The notes under the pieces: generated by a model | Seen by the model: the letters and a program-made list of their open reading frames with translations, nothing else | What the model was told of the DNA's origin: nothing | The model's database searches: none | In this document: piece by piece, positions 20,010-32,070 of the stretch | Position numbering within the stretch: the stretch's first letter is position 1 | Layout: the number at the start of each line of letters is the position of its first letter | Position numbers and translations under genes: made by a program | Assembly: GCF_026672425.1 (NCBI RefSeq) | Contig: NZ_JAPPRC010000003.1 | Location: 1,098,501 to 1,162,500, forward strand | Direction of reading: 5' to 3' | Origin: Pannonibacter sp. SL95 | GTDB lineage: Bacteria > Pseudomonadota > Alphaproteobacteria > Rhizobiales > Stappiaceae | Length of the DNA: 64,000 bases

Positions 20010-20229
20010 GGGATATGAGCCTCCGCTCTACTTCCAGTGGTTGCATGGCTTGGGGATTGCTCTGTATTAGAACGGAAAAATTCGTTCTGCATCCCCCTGT
20101 GCTCCAATTGATAATCCGTCCTGCGCAAATGCTCCCGTAAACTAATTAATAAAATTGTATGCAACTCTTTACTTCCGTCTGGCTTGCTTTGCTTCCTTAA
20201 CGGAATATTTCGTGACAAGAACAGAAAAC

Positions 20230-20258
20230 AAAAAAGCCGGCGCATCAAATGCGCCGGC
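20230..20258 (-). terminator. Intrinsic terminator of the small secreted-protein gene
   Basis: Read on the minus strand, GCCGGCGCAT and ATGCGCCGGC form a perfect 10-bp stem followed by TTTTTT. It lies 26 bp after the stop of the gene at 20285. Confidence 0.9.
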
Positions 20259-20284
20259 TCGTAAAAAATAACGATATTAATACA

Positions 20285-20617
20285 TTACTTCCAGACGACG
20301 TCCTTGTTGCGGACCGTGATTACGGTGATGTCGCAATAGTTGATGTCGGCGTCGATGTAGGTGCCATCGGTGAAGTCGATGCGGGTGCGAACGGTGCATT
20401 CGCCTTCGTCGCTGCCGAAGTCCATGTCGAAGGTTTCGCCCGGTGCCACGTTTTCCGGAAGCCAGTTCTGGCTCCAGTTGCCGTCTTCCTGGGTGCGGAA
20501 TGACGTAACCTGGGACTCGGACTTGTTCTCCAGGTTGAACACCCAGCTGCCGGCAGAGGCGAGGCTGGCACTTGCCATCAGAAGGGCCACAGCGGTCCCA
20601 ACGGTGACGAACTTCAT
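20285..20617 (-). CDS. Small secreted protein of unknown function
   Basis: The 110-residue product has a clear signal peptide (MKFVTVGTAVALLMASASLA, cleavage near residue 22). The mature domain of about 88 residues has two cysteines, Cys74 and Cys95, likely a disulfide, and blocks WLPENVAPGETFDMDFGSD, RIDFTDGTYIDADINYCD and TVITVRNKDVVWK. The pattern of a proline-glycine turn, an acidic loop with Cys, then a strand ending in Cys recalls a family of small exported alphaproteobacterial beta-sandwich proteins, but I cannot name it. GGGAGA precedes the ATG, a GCGAATATTCGC palindrome is at 20633, and a strong terminator follows, so it is a self-contained, probably well-expressed gene. Confidence 0.75.
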   Translation of the reverse strand: MKFVTVGTAVALLMASASLASAGSWVFNLENKSESQVTSFRTQEDGNWSQNWLPENVAPGETFDMDFGSDEGECTVRTRIDFTDGTYIDADINYCDITVITVRNKDVVWK

Positions 20618-20704
20618 TCTATTCTCCCGAATGCGAATATTCGCTTCGTCCGCGTCATGCGGACGCCGCCATATATAGGGAAAAACCGGTATTGAAACTA
20701 GGAT

Positions 20705-21277
20705 TTACATGGCTGCTGCCGCACGCGCAGCCTGTTCATAGTTACCCGATATCGTCCGCAGTGCCGCCGCCAGACGGGAAAGTTCCGCTTCGTCCAGTCC
20801 GATGGATTTCACAGGTTGCACGAGCAGGGCTTCGCGCAATCTGCGATACTCCAGGCAGGCCCGTTCACCCTCCCTTGTGATGGAAACCGTCTTTTCCTTG
20901 CCACGTTTGCCCGAGACGATCAGGCCGCCCTGTTCCAGCTTCTTCAGGGCATATGTCACCGTGTGTGTATCTTCGATGTTCAGCACCAGGCACACATCGG
21001 CCAGCGTCTTCTCGCGGCCGCGGTGATTGACCTGATGCAGCACCTGCACTTCCAGCGGGCTCATCGCCGGAACACCGGCCGCCGCCATGCAGCGCACCAT
21101 CCAGCGCTGGTAGGCATTCACCATCATGGTGACGGCAAATTCGATCTCGGACAGGGCGGGCATGGCACCAGAGGCGAGATGCGAAGCCGATACGATCGGG
21201 CCGATCGGCGGCAGGTCGGGCTTGTCATCGTGCTCTGTCATCGCGGTCTGGTCCGTGTCGCTGTCTGATTTGCGCAT
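20705..21277 (-). CDS. MarR-like winged-helix transcriptional regulator
   Basis: The 190-residue protein has an N-terminal polar extension of about 45 residues, then a MarR-type winged helix: [60 protein letters not shown], with flanking dimerisation helices. It is divergent from the oxoprolinase gene, with a 122-bp shared region containing TTATCG repeats, so the oxoprolinase gene is its likely target. The ATG at 21277 is used; ATG at 21241 ([10 protein letters not shown]) is a possible alternative because neither has a strong ribosome-binding site. The inducer might be the hydantoin- or oxoproline-type substrate; this is inference. Confidence 0.82.
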   Translation of the reverse strand: MRKSDSDTDQTAMTEHDDKPDLPPIGPIVSASHLASGAMPALSEIEFAVTMMVNAYQRWMVRCMAAAGVPAMSPLEVQVLHQVNHRGREKTLADVCLVLNIEDTHTVTYALKKLEQGGLIVSGKRGKEKTVSITREGERACLEYRRLREALLVQPVKSIGLDEAELSRLAAALRTISGNYEQAARAAAAM

Positions 21278-21307
21278 TATCGCATCTTATCGATATTTTA
21301 TCGACAA
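21277..21307. promoter_or_regulatory. TTATCG repeats and palindrome, likely operator
   Basis: TTATCG occurs at 21277, 21287 and 21298, spaced 10 and 11 bp. The last two are part of a 21-bp imperfect palindrome, TTATCGATA-TTT-TATCGACAA (21287-21307). It overlaps the start of the MarR-like gene and lies 93 bp before the divergent oxoprolinase gene. Confidence 0.55.
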
Positions 21308-21399
21308 ATTCTTTTTGTCGCGCTACGCTCCGCTCACAATCCCGGCTGCGGGCGACGGAAGCCGCGCCGGGAAGCCGGTTTTGCATTTGGGAGGATGGC

Positions 21400-25011
<3,612 letters not shown>

Positions 25012-25043
25012 TCCGCCGCCAGCTCGACATCAGGTCAGGCGGG

Positions 25044-26216
25044 TTACAGCGCGATCAGGTAGCCCGCCTGATCCATCTGCAAAGCGGCTGTCATCGCCGT
25101 GGTGCGGGTTGCGATCAGCGCACCCTTGCCGCGCGAGGGCGCGCCATCCTTGCCGGCGATGCGGCTTCGCAGGTTGGCTGCGATCACGTAGCCCTGGCCC
25201 AGCAGCGAGCGCGGAAGCTCCAGATGCGCTGCCGGAACCCTCAAGGCGCCGAATTTCTCCTTGTAGGCCTGATCGCCCGCCCCGAAATTCAGATAGGCGA
25301 AGCCTTTTTCCCGGGCCCAGTCCTGGATCTTCAGGATCAGAACCATGCCCGGCGAGAACCGCTTCCATTCCGGCCCTGAGATCCCGATCAGGCTGCCATT
25401 GACGTTGTTGCCACCACCGAGCAGAGCGGCGCCGCTGACAATGTCGCCCGCGTCATTGCTGATCACCACCACGTGCAAGCGGTTATGCGGGTCGTCCTGC
25501 AGGATGAGATGGCGATACAGCGTCTCGGCCTGTGCGGTGTTGGGGCTCGGCATGCCGCGCTGCTGGAAGCTCTCCTCGCGCAGGCGCAACAACTCGCCGA
25601 TGACACGCAGCCGGGAGGCGGTGTCGAGGACTTCGCGGAAGCGGTATCCCTTCTCGGTCAGCTTGCGATACTTGACGTCGCATTCCTTGTAGGCCGAGCG
25701 GCTCGGGCGCCGGTCCGGATCGGTACTGGCCAGCGGCATGGTGAGCTGGCATGTCTGGTCCGTCTTGCTTGCGGTCAGGGCGAACAGGGGGTTGTCCTCA
25801 CCGTTCGCAAACTGGGGAATGTTGCGCAGCCGGACAAGGTCACAGCCGCGGATACTGTTGATCAGGCAGAGCAAAGCCGCCTCCCGCCGTGCCGCGGTCT
25901 GCTGGCGAAAGTGGTCGGTGAGGATCGGGGCGCTGATGTCGCAATAGTCGCGCCCGGCAATCTCTGCCCGCCGCACGCCAAGGCGGCGGGAGTGGACGAT
26001 CGGAAGGGCGAGCAGTGGAGCGCCTCCACCAGCCGGCTCCACTGTGTGGATCGTCAGGCTGTCGCCGGTCTCCCGACAGCAGGCCGCGAAAAACGCAGAC
26101 AAGAACCAGCTCGACTGGAAGGGCGAAAAGCCGTCCGTGTGTCCGATGCGCTGAAACAGCTCCTGGATTTCATTAGTCGTTGAAATCGCAAGGCAGCGCG
26201 CCTCGAACTGGCTCAT
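25044..26216 (-). CDS. CelD/BioF2-like GNAT acetyltransferase-domain protein
   Basis: The 390-residue soluble protein has the layout of the CelD-like GNAT_6 family: an N-terminal half with SPFQSSWFLSAFFAACC and LLALPIVHSRRLGVRRAEI, and a C-terminal acyltransferase core with LLRLREESFQQRG, HVVVISNDAGDIVSGAALLG, MVLILKIQDWAREKGFAYLN and FGAGDQAYKEKFGA. Relatives are found in polysaccharide and cellulose synthesis loci. ATG 26216 is preferred (GGGGTG upstream) over the in-frame GTG at 26222. It has its own promoter with a CtrA box and no polysaccharide genes beside it, so its acceptor is unknown. Confidence 0.8.
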   Translation of the reverse strand: MSQFEARCLAISTTNEIQELFQRIGHTDGFSPFQSSWFLSAFFAACCRETGDSLTIHTVEPAGGGAPLLALPIVHSRRLGVRRAEIAGRDYCDISAPILTDHFRQQTAARREAALLCLINSIRGCDLVRLRNIPQFANGEDNPLFALTASKTDQTCQLTMPLASTDPDRRPSRSAYKECDVKYRKLTEKGYRFREVLDTASRLRVIGELLRLREESFQQRGMPSPNTAQAETLYRHLILQDDPHNRLHVVVISNDAGDIVSGAALLGGGNNVNGSLIGISGPEWKRFSPGMVLILKIQDWAREKGFAYLNFGAGDQAYKEKFGALRVPAAHLELPRSLLGQGYVIAANLRSRIAGKDGAPSRGKGALIATRTTAMTAALQMDQAGYLIAL

Positions 26217-26243
26217 GTTCACACCCCACTCGGAACATCAGGA

Positions 26244-26280
26244 TTAATAACAGGTTAATAATCCCATCTGTAACTGTCAA
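26244..26280 (-). promoter_or_regulatory. Promoter with CtrA-type box for the CelD-like gene
   Basis: On the minus strand a TTGACA -35 (26275-26280) and TAACCT -10 (26252-26257) are 17 bp apart. The box TTAA-N7-TTAA at 26244-26258 covers the -10 element, a position from which CtrA would repress rather than activate. Confidence 0.6.
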
Positions 26281-26350
26281 TCAGCGGTTGTTTTTCCTCA
26301 TTTTAACGTAAACGAACGTTTCGCTTCTTTTCTGATGGAATGCTTGCATT

Positions 26351-26368
26351 CTACAAATATCCTTGTAG
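26351..26368 (+). promoter_or_regulatory. Palindromic operator before arsR
   Basis: CTACAA and TTGTAG are separated by 6 bp, ending 9 bp before the arsR start codon. Its place fits autorepression of the ars operon. Confidence 0.6.
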
Positions 26369-26377
26369 GGTGACTGC

Positions 26378-26716
26378 ATGTTGTCCGCGCGCGCCATTGA
26401 TGCCTTTGCAGCTCTCGCCCATGCAGATCGGCTTGCCGCCTTTCGGCTGCTGATCGTTGCTGGTCCCGAGGGGCTGGCATCCGGCGAGATCGCCGAGCGG
26501 CTGGCTGTGCCTCCAACCCGGATGTCCTTTCATCTGGCGACGCTGGAGCGGGCAGGGCTGGTCATCGCGCGCCGGCAGGGGCGCAACATCCTCTATGCCG
26601 CCTCGGTTCCGCAGATTGCCGAACTTGTCGAGTTTCTCACCCGTGATTGCTGCGGCGGGCGGCCGGACCTGTGCCGGACGCAAGGCGCGGATATGAGCCA
26701 GGAGTGCAAATCGTGA
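26378..26716 (+). CDS. arsR: ArsR family arsenic-responsive repressor
   Basis: The 112-residue protein is a winged-helix ArsR repressor: LAHADRLAAFRLLIVAG, EGLASGEIAERLAVPPTRMS, FHLATLERAGLVIARRQGRN. It lacks the ELCVCDL arsenite site of plasmid-type ArsR. Instead cysteines lie at the C terminus (Cys91, Cys92, Cys99, Cys110), like the Acidithiobacillus type, in which a C-terminal Cys pair plus a third Cys binds As(III). It overlaps arsC by 4 bp and is preceded by a palindromic operator. The gene order arsR-arsC-arsH supports an arsenic role. Confidence 0.9.
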   Translation: MLSARAIDAFAALAHADRLAAFRLLIVAGPEGLASGEIAERLAVPPTRMSFHLATLERAGLVIARRQGRNILYAASVPQIAELVEFLTRDCCGGRPDLCRTQGADMSQECKS

Positions 26717-27129
26717 GCATTACAATCTATCACAACCCGTCCTGCGGCACGTCGCGCAACACGCTGGAAATGATCAGGGTTTCCGGCGAGGAGCCGGTCG
26801 TGATCGAATACCTCAAGACGCCACCCGCGCGTGAGGTTCTGGCTGATCTGATCGCCCGCGCCGGTCTCACCGTCCGCGCCGCCATTCGGGAAAAGGGCAC
26901 GCCCTACGCAGAGCTGGGTCTCGACAATCCTGCGCTGAGCGATGACGAGCTGCTGGATGCGATGATGGCGCATCCCATCCTGATCAACCGTCCCTTGGTG
27001 GTGACGCCAAAGGGCGTGCGCCTGTGCCGTCCGTCCGAAGTTGTGCTCGAGATCCTGCCCAATCCGGCCATCGGCACCTTCGTGAAAGAAGACGGCGAAG
27101 TCGTCGAGGCTCCGAAGGCCGGCGTATGA
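26713..27129 (+). CDS. arsC: Arsenate reductase (glutaredoxin-coupled)
   Basis: The 138-residue protein reduces arsenate to arsenite using glutathione and glutaredoxin. The catalytic Cys11 is in [19 protein letters not shown], and the downstream IEYLKTPP and [19 protein letters not shown] blocks with Arg residues are typical of the ArsC/Spx fold. The GTG at 26713 overlaps the arsR stop (GTGA) and has GGAG 8 bases upstream; a longer in-frame reading lacks family similarity. It overlaps arsH by 4 bp (ATGA), so all three genes are probably translated together. No arsenite pump is found next to it. Confidence 0.93.
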   Translation: MSITIYHNPSCGTSRNTLEMIRVSGEEPVVIEYLKTPPAREVLADLIARAGLTVRAAIREKGTPYAELGLDNPALSDDELLDAMMAHPILINRPLVVTPKGVRLCRPSEVVLEILPNPAIGTFVKEDGEVVEAPKAGV

Positions 27130-27860
27130 GCTCGTCTGACGGCGAAAACGAAGCGCGCTTGCCCGCGCTGGCGCAAGAGCATTTCCGTGAGATTGACCGG
27201 GACCGCCTGTTTCCGGCCACTCTGTCCACGCATCCTCCGCGCATTCTTCTGCTCTATGGCTCGCTGCGGGACCGCTCCTACAGCCGCCTGCTGACCCGGG
27301 AGGCTGCACGGCTGCTGGAGGCGCTGGGGGCCGAAACGCGGATCTTCGATCCGGCCGGCCTGCCCCTGCCGGATGCTGCGCCTGACGACCATCCCAAGGT
27401 GGCCGAACTGCGCCAGCTGTCCACCTGGTCCGAGGGGCAGGTCTGGTGTTCGCCGGAGCGTCACGGTGCCATGGCCGGCATCATGAAAGCCCAGATCGAC
27501 TGGCTGCCTCTGTCACTGGGCGCCATCCGTCCCACGCAGGGCAAGACGCTGGCCCTGATGCAGGTCAGCGGTGGCTCGCAATCCTTCAACGCGGTCAACC
27601 AGATGCGGATCCTCGGGCGCTGGATGCGGATGGTCACCATCCCGAACCAGTCCTCGGTGCCCAAGGCCTTCCTCGAGTTCGAGCCGGACGGGCGGATGAA
27701 GCCATCCTCCCTCTACGACCGGGTCGTCGACGTGATGGAAGAGCTGGTGAAATTCACCCTGCTTGTGCGCGACCGCAGTGACTACCTCACCGACCGGTAT
27801 TCCGAGCGCAAGGAAAGCGCGGCCGAACTCAGCCGCCGCGTCAACCAGAAGTCAATCTAG
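27126..27860 (+). CDS. arsH: ArsH NADPH-dependent FMN oxidoreductase
   Basis: The 244-residue protein has the ArsH signature [13 protein letters not shown] (44-56), [12 protein letters not shown], the [20 protein letters not shown] block and [20 protein letters not shown]. ArsH proteins are tetrameric flavoproteins; some oxidise trivalent methylarsenicals, others reduce quinones or dyes. It is the last gene of the overlapping arsR-arsC-arsH operon and is followed by a hairpin (27882-27903). An upstream in-frame extension is ignored because ATG 27126 overlaps the arsC stop and begins the family sequence. Confidence 0.93.
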   Translation: MSSSDGENEARLPALAQEHFREIDRDRLFPATLSTHPPRILLLYGSLRDRSYSRLLTREAARLLEALGAETRIFDPAGLPLPDAAPDDHPKVAELRQLSTWSEGQVWCSPERHGAMAGIMKAQIDWLPLSLGAIRPTQGKTLALMQVSGGSQSFNAVNQMRILGRWMRMVTIPNQSSVPKAFLEFEPDGRMKPSSLYDRVVDVMEELVKFTLLVRDRSDYLTDRYSERKESAAELSRRVNQKSI

Positions 27861-27881
27861 GCAGTCTTGCTTTAGGACCGC

Positions 27882-27903
27882 CGGGGCCTTCGCCGCCCCG
27901 GCT
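27882..27903 (+). terminator. Hairpin after arsH
   Basis: GCCGGGGC and GCCCCGGC pair across a 6-base loop between the converging arsH and GGDEF-EAL genes. No T run. Confidence 0.45.
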
Positions 27904-27917
27904 GTCAGCCCCTGATA

Positions 27918-30143
27918 TCAGGCCCGGGCCTGCACCCGGGCTGGATCGTTGTCTGCGACGGGCTTGCCGTCGAGCTCCAGCGGCATTTCGAGCGCCCATT
28001 CCAGCACGTCATCCGCGTGCAGCTCGCCATCCTCCAGCTCGTCCTCGTCCGTCTCGACCGCACCGTGCTGGGTACGGACCTGCGAGTGGGGGACCTGCGC
28101 ATCGGTCATGCTCTCCATGTCACCGCGCACTGCGCCGGGACGGCCGAACAGGAAGCCTTGCACCAGATCGCAGCCGGCCGCGCGCAGCAGCGTGACCTGA
28201 TCCTGGTTCTCTACCCCCTCGGCCGTAATTTCCACGCTCAGCGAACGTCCAAGGCCAATGATCGAGGTGACGATCGCATCCGTGCCGATATCGCGTCCCA
28301 GATTGCGGATGAAGCTGCGGTCGATCTTGATCTTGTCGAAGGGGAACCGGCTCAGGTAGCTGAGCGACGAATAGCCGGTGCCGAAATCGTCCATCGCGAT
28401 GGTAACGCCAAGCGCATGGATTGCCTCCAGCGTTTCGACGACCGCTTCGGTTTCGGCGATCAGCAGGCTTTCGGTGATCTCGATTTCCAGCCGGCGCGGG
28501 TCGATGCCGGATTCGGCGATCGCCTTGGCCACCTTCTTCTGCGTTTCGCCGGCCCGGAACTGTGCGGCGGAGAAATTCACCGCCACGCGCAGGCTCTTGT
28601 CTTCCCAGGCCGCGGCTTCCTTGCAGGCGCGGCGCAGCACCCAGTCGCCAATGTCCTCGATAAGGCCGGTGTCCTCGGCAACGGAAATGAACACATCCGG
28701 CGAGATCGTGCCCTTGGTCGGATGCTCCCAGCGGATCAGCGCCTCATAGGCCTTCAGGCGGTTGTCATGCAGGGAGAACTGCGGCTGGTAGACCAGCTCG
28801 AACTGGTCGAACTTCAGGGCCTTGACGAGACCGGCCTCGATTTCCTTGCGGCGCTGGGCTTCCGCGTCCATCTCCGGATTGTACCAGACGAAGGTCGAGC
28901 GTCCGGAATGCTTCGCCCGGTACAGCGCCAGGTCAGCGCAATGCAGGAGGCGCGAGGCCCGCCAGCTGCCATCATTGGCGCGCGCCAGACCCATCGACAG
29001 CGAAATCTGGATCTCGATGCCGTCAATGACGCAAGGCGCCTTGGTGGCTGCGATCATGTCGCTTGCCATCTTGGTCATCCGCGCCACGTCAGAGTGGTTG
29101 GTGACCATCACCGCAAACTCGTCTCCCGACAGACGGGCCACGAGATGCTGGCCGAAGACCGAGCGCAACCGGTCCGCAATGACCTGCAGGAACACATCGC
29201 CGGTACCATGGCCATAGGTGTCGTTGATCAGCTTGAACTTGTCGACGTCGATGAGCACCACGGCAATGTTGCTGGCCTTGGCATGGGCGAGGCGCAGCGC
29301 CTCGTTCAGCTTGGCGCTGAAGACGGCGCGGTTCGGCAGACCCGTCAGCGGATCATGGTGGGCCAGGAATTCGATGTTCTGGTTGGTGCGCACCACATCG
29401 CGGAAGCGGACCCAGAGAATGAACACGGCCGAGCAGAACGACAGGGCGCACAGCGATGCCATGATCGCGCTGACAAGCAGCACAAGCCTGTTGGCCGAGG
29501 CGATCACCGGCGCAATATCCAGCATCAAGAGGCCGCTGCCATAGAGATGACCGGCACGGCGCAAGGGTGTTGCAATGATCGCCAGCGGCTCGACCCCGCC
29601 CCACCAGGTGCGGAACACGGTCACCTGCGGGCTCTGCGCCGTGTGCAGACCGACCAACGTCTGGACCAGCTGGTCAGGTGTGACAGGGGCCGCGCGGAAT
29701 GCCTCCGGCAGACCGGCAGCCATCGCTTCTGCGGTCTCGTCCTGCCACGTCGTCATGTCCGGCAAGGTGACCTTGGCATTGGCAATCAGGCTGTCCGAGC
29801 CAAGATCGGCGGTTGCGGCATTGGCAATCCGGTCGAGGTAGCTCACTCCGTCGTCAAGGAGGGGAGCTGCAACCTGTTCGTCGACGGTGTGGCTGTAGGT
29901 GTCGCTCAACGTGATGAGCCTGAGGCCGTGACTTGCGCCCTCGGTTCCAGTCGCTTCGCTCGCCGTGTCGTTCAGGTCGGACGATGCACGGCTCCAGCTC
30001 GTCAGGGCATTGTCCAGATTGTGGACAACAAGCCAGCGCGCCAGCAGCCGGTTGCTGGCGAAGACCCCGGCCGCAAGCAAAGCGGTCAGGACCAGCAGGG
30101 CTAGCACCGTTGCGAGGTTTCGCTGGCGGGAGAGCTGGGTCAT
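27918..30143 (-). CDS. Membrane GGDEF-EAL cyclic-di-GMP signalling protein
   Basis: The 741-residue protein has transmembrane segments at about 12-34 and 219-245 bounding a periplasmic sensor of roughly 180 residues. A GGDEF domain follows (HHDPLTGLPNRAVF, IDVDKFKLINDTYGHGTGD), with SGDEF at 339-343 in place of GGDEF, then an EAL domain with YEALIRWEHP (EAL 467-469), EITESLL, DDFGTGYSSLSYL and ITAEGVE. The EAL motifs look complete, so phosphodiesterase activity is likely. The SGDEF change leaves diguanylate cyclase activity uncertain. The C terminus has an acidic tail (about 60 residues). It is a single gene converging on arsH. Sensor ligand unknown. Confidence 0.93.
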   Translation of the reverse strand: MTQLSRQRNLATVLALLVLTALLAAGVFASNRLLARWLVVHNLDNALTSWSRASSDLNDTASEATGTEGASHGLRLITLSDTYSHTVDEQVAAPLLDDGVSYLDRIANAATADLGSDSLIANAKVTLPDMTTWQDETAEAMAAGLPEAFRAAPVTPDQLVQTLVGLHTAQSPQVTVFRTWWGGVEPLAIIATPLRRAGHLYGSGLLMLDIAPVIASANRLVLLVSAIMASLCALSFCSAVFILWVRFRDVVRTNQNIEFLAHHDPLTGLPNRAVFSAKLNEALRLAHAKASNIAVVLIDVDKFKLINDTYGHGTGDVFLQVIADRLRSVFGQHLVARLSGDEFAVMVTNHSDVARMTKMASDMIAATKAPCVIDGIEIQISLSMGLARANDGSWRASRLLHCADLALYRAKHSGRSTFVWYNPEMDAEAQRRKEIEAGLVKALKFDQFELVYQPQFSLHDNRLKAYEALIRWEHPTKGTISPDVFISVAEDTGLIEDIGDWVLRRACKEAAAWEDKSLRVAVNFSAAQFRAGETQKKVAKAIAESGIDPRRLEIEITESLLIAETEAVVETLEAIHALGVTIAMDDFGTGYSSLSYLSRFPFDKIKIDRSFIRNLGRDIGTDAIVTSIIGLGRSLSVEITAEGVENQDQVTLLRAAGCDLVQGFLFGRPGAVRGDMESMTDAQVPHSQVRTQHGAVETDEDELEDGELHADDVLEWALEMPLELDGKPVADNDPARVQARA

Positions 30144-30331
30144 TGTCTGGAAAAAGCCTTTTTCTCAGGTCTGAGTGCCGGCACATTAGTGCACAGAGGT
30201 TTCAGTGAGGTTTATGGGGCCGGCAGATGACCTCCGCGAGGGGTTGCGGTCCTGACGCAAGTCCCTGTACTTCATGAGTGTTTGGAACTGTTGGCTGCGG
30301 CATGGCTGCTGCCATGGCGTGGAGCGGGCAG

Positions 30332-31024
30332 GTGAGCATCTGGAGCAGCATCGGCGCCATCGTCTCCGCCATCGGGGCGGGCGGGGCGCAGATCATCGAC
30401 CGCCTCGTGCAGCTCGTGCTGGCCCGGCCGGAAGGGACCAGCTCCGTCGGCTTCACCGTTGCAATGATTGCCCTGTCGGCAAAGATGGCCAAGGCCGATG
30501 GTGTCGTGACAACCGACGAAGTGCTGGCGTTCCGCGATCTGTTCGAGATCCCGCCCGGCGAAGAGGCCAATGTCGCGCGCCTGTTCAACCTCGCCAAGCA
30601 GGACATTGCCGGTTTCGAGACTTACGCCAAGAAGCTGGCTGACCTCTTCCCCTATGACCGCAAGACCCTCCTCGACATCCTGGATGGGCTGTTCTACATC
30701 GCCAAGGCAGATGGCGCCGTGCATGAGGATGAGCTGAGCTTTCTGGAACGGGTCAGCCAGATCTTCGGCCTCGATGCCCGGGAATTTTCCAGACTGCTGG
30801 CGCGCCATGTGCGGGCGCGTGGCAATCCCTATGCGGTTCTTGGCATCGCACCTGACGCCAGTGCTGAGGACATCAAGGCGCATTACCGCCGTGAAGTGCG
30901 CGAAACGCACCCTGATGTGATGATCGCGCGGGGCGTCCCGGAAGAATTTGTTCGTATTGCCAATGACAGGCTGGCCGCCCTCAATGCGGCCTATGCCCAG
31001 ATCAGTGCGGAGCGCGGCCTTTGA
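30332..31024 (+). CDS. TerB-like and DnaJ-domain protein
   Basis: The protein (230 residues from GTG 30332) has a TerB/DjlA-type helical domain (FTVAMIALSAKMAKADGVVT then ADGAVHEDELSFLERVSQIF, each with the paired acidic helix motif) and a C-terminal J domain (NPYAVLGIAPDASAEDIKAH with the HPD tripeptide in ETHPDVM). This is the layout of DjlA-like co-chaperones that engage DnaK at the membrane; here the N terminus is a short hydrophobic stretch (IGAIVSAIGAGGAQIIDRLV). GTG 30332 has GGAG 7 bases upstream; ATG 30314 and GTG 30278 in frame are alternatives. Its stop overlaps the TTG start of the amidase gene, so the two are translationally coupled. Confidence 0.85.
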   Translation: MSIWSSIGAIVSAIGAGGAQIIDRLVQLVLARPEGTSSVGFTVAMIALSAKMAKADGVVTTDEVLAFRDLFEIPPGEEANVARLFNLAKQDIAGFETYAKKLADLFPYDRKTLLDILDGLFYIAKADGAVHEDELSFLERVSQIFGLDAREFSRLLARHVRARGNPYAVLGIAPDASAEDIKAHYRREVRETHPDVMIARGVPEEFVRIANDRLAALNAAYAQISAERGL

Positions 31025-31782
31025 GTGTCAGGACGGATTGCGGCATCCCCGCCAAGGTTCACCCGTCGGCGAACCACAACGAGCGGCGTGGCGATGGTGT
31101 CGTCGACATGCTGGTGTTGCATTACACCGGCATGCAGGACAGCGAGAGCGCCCTGCGGCGGTTGTGCGATCCGCGTGCCGAGGTCTCGGCGCATTATTTT
31201 GTCGAGGAGGATGGCAGCATCCTGCAGTGCGTGCCGGAATCGCGGCGCGCCTGGCATGCGGGCAAATCCTTCTGGAAAGGCGAGACCGATCTCAATTCGC
31301 GCTCCATCGGCATCGAGATCGTCAACCCGGGACACAACTGGGGCTATCGGCCCTTTCCTGAAGCGCAGATCGCAGCCGTGATCGCGCTGTGCGCTGACAT
31401 TTGCGCCCGTCACCGCATCGCGCCCTGGCGGGTTCTGGCCCACTCCGACATCGCCCCCGAGCGCAAGGAAGATCCGGGCGAGCTGTTCCCATGGGACCGG
31501 CTCGCTGGCGAAGGGATCGGCCATTTCGTGCCGCCTGTGCCGGTCACAGGTGGGCGCTTCTTCCAGCAAGGGGAAAGCGGACAGCCGGTCGAGGCCCTGC
31601 AGTCGATGCTGGCGATCTACGGCTATAATGTTCCGGTCAACGGCGTCTTTGACGAACAGACTGCTGCGGTCATCACCGCGTTCCAGCGTCACTTCCGGCC
31701 CGAGCGCGTCGATGGCATTGCCGACGCCTCGACGATTGCGACCCTGCACGGTCTTCTCACCAGTCTTCCGGATCTCGCCTGA
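31021..31782 (+). CDS. N-acetylmuramoyl-L-alanine amidase with peptidoglycan-binding domain
   Basis: The 253-residue protein has an amidase_2 domain (DMLVLHYTGMQDSESAL with zinc ligand His34, FVEEDGSILQCV, RSIGIEIVNPGH, then VLAHSDIAPERKEDPGELFP) and a C-terminal PG_binding_1 domain (FQQGESGQPVEALQSML, YGYNVPVNGVFDEQTAAVI). It cleaves the muramyl-peptide bond, like AmiD or AmpD in murein recycling. No signal peptide is visible, so a cytoplasmic AmpD-like role is possible. The start is a TTG at 31021 with GGAG 8 bases upstream, overlapping the stop of the J-domain gene. Confidence 0.9.
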   Translation: MSVRTDCGIPAKVHPSANHNERRGDGVVDMLVLHYTGMQDSESALRRLCDPRAEVSAHYFVEEDGSILQCVPESRRAWHAGKSFWKGETDLNSRSIGIEIVNPGHNWGYRPFPEAQIAAVIALCADICARHRIAPWRVLAHSDIAPERKEDPGELFPWDRLAGEGIGHFVPPVPVTGGRFFQQGESGQPVEALQSMLAIYGYNVPVNGVFDEQTAAVITAFQRHFRPERVDGIADASTIATLHGLLTSLPDLA

Positions 31783-32070
31783 GCGCGGCGGAGGTCAGCT
31801 GCACACCTGCAACTGCGATACCATCAAGGATGGAAAGGCGACGTGCCGCACGGTTCGCAGCCTTGCCACAAGTGGTCGCAGTATTGCCCGATTTTCGTCA
31901 AGATCTGCAGGTTTTGCCGAGAAATGATCTCCTGTCTCGCCACAATAGAGTTAATGTCTGTAACATTTCGTGATTGATTCGGGCCCATTCTGGCCCCAGG
32001 TCGCCGTCATTTCTCTGCGCCTCGATTTCAACGTCGAGCGCCAAAGAACAACAAGACGGAGTTTGACTGG

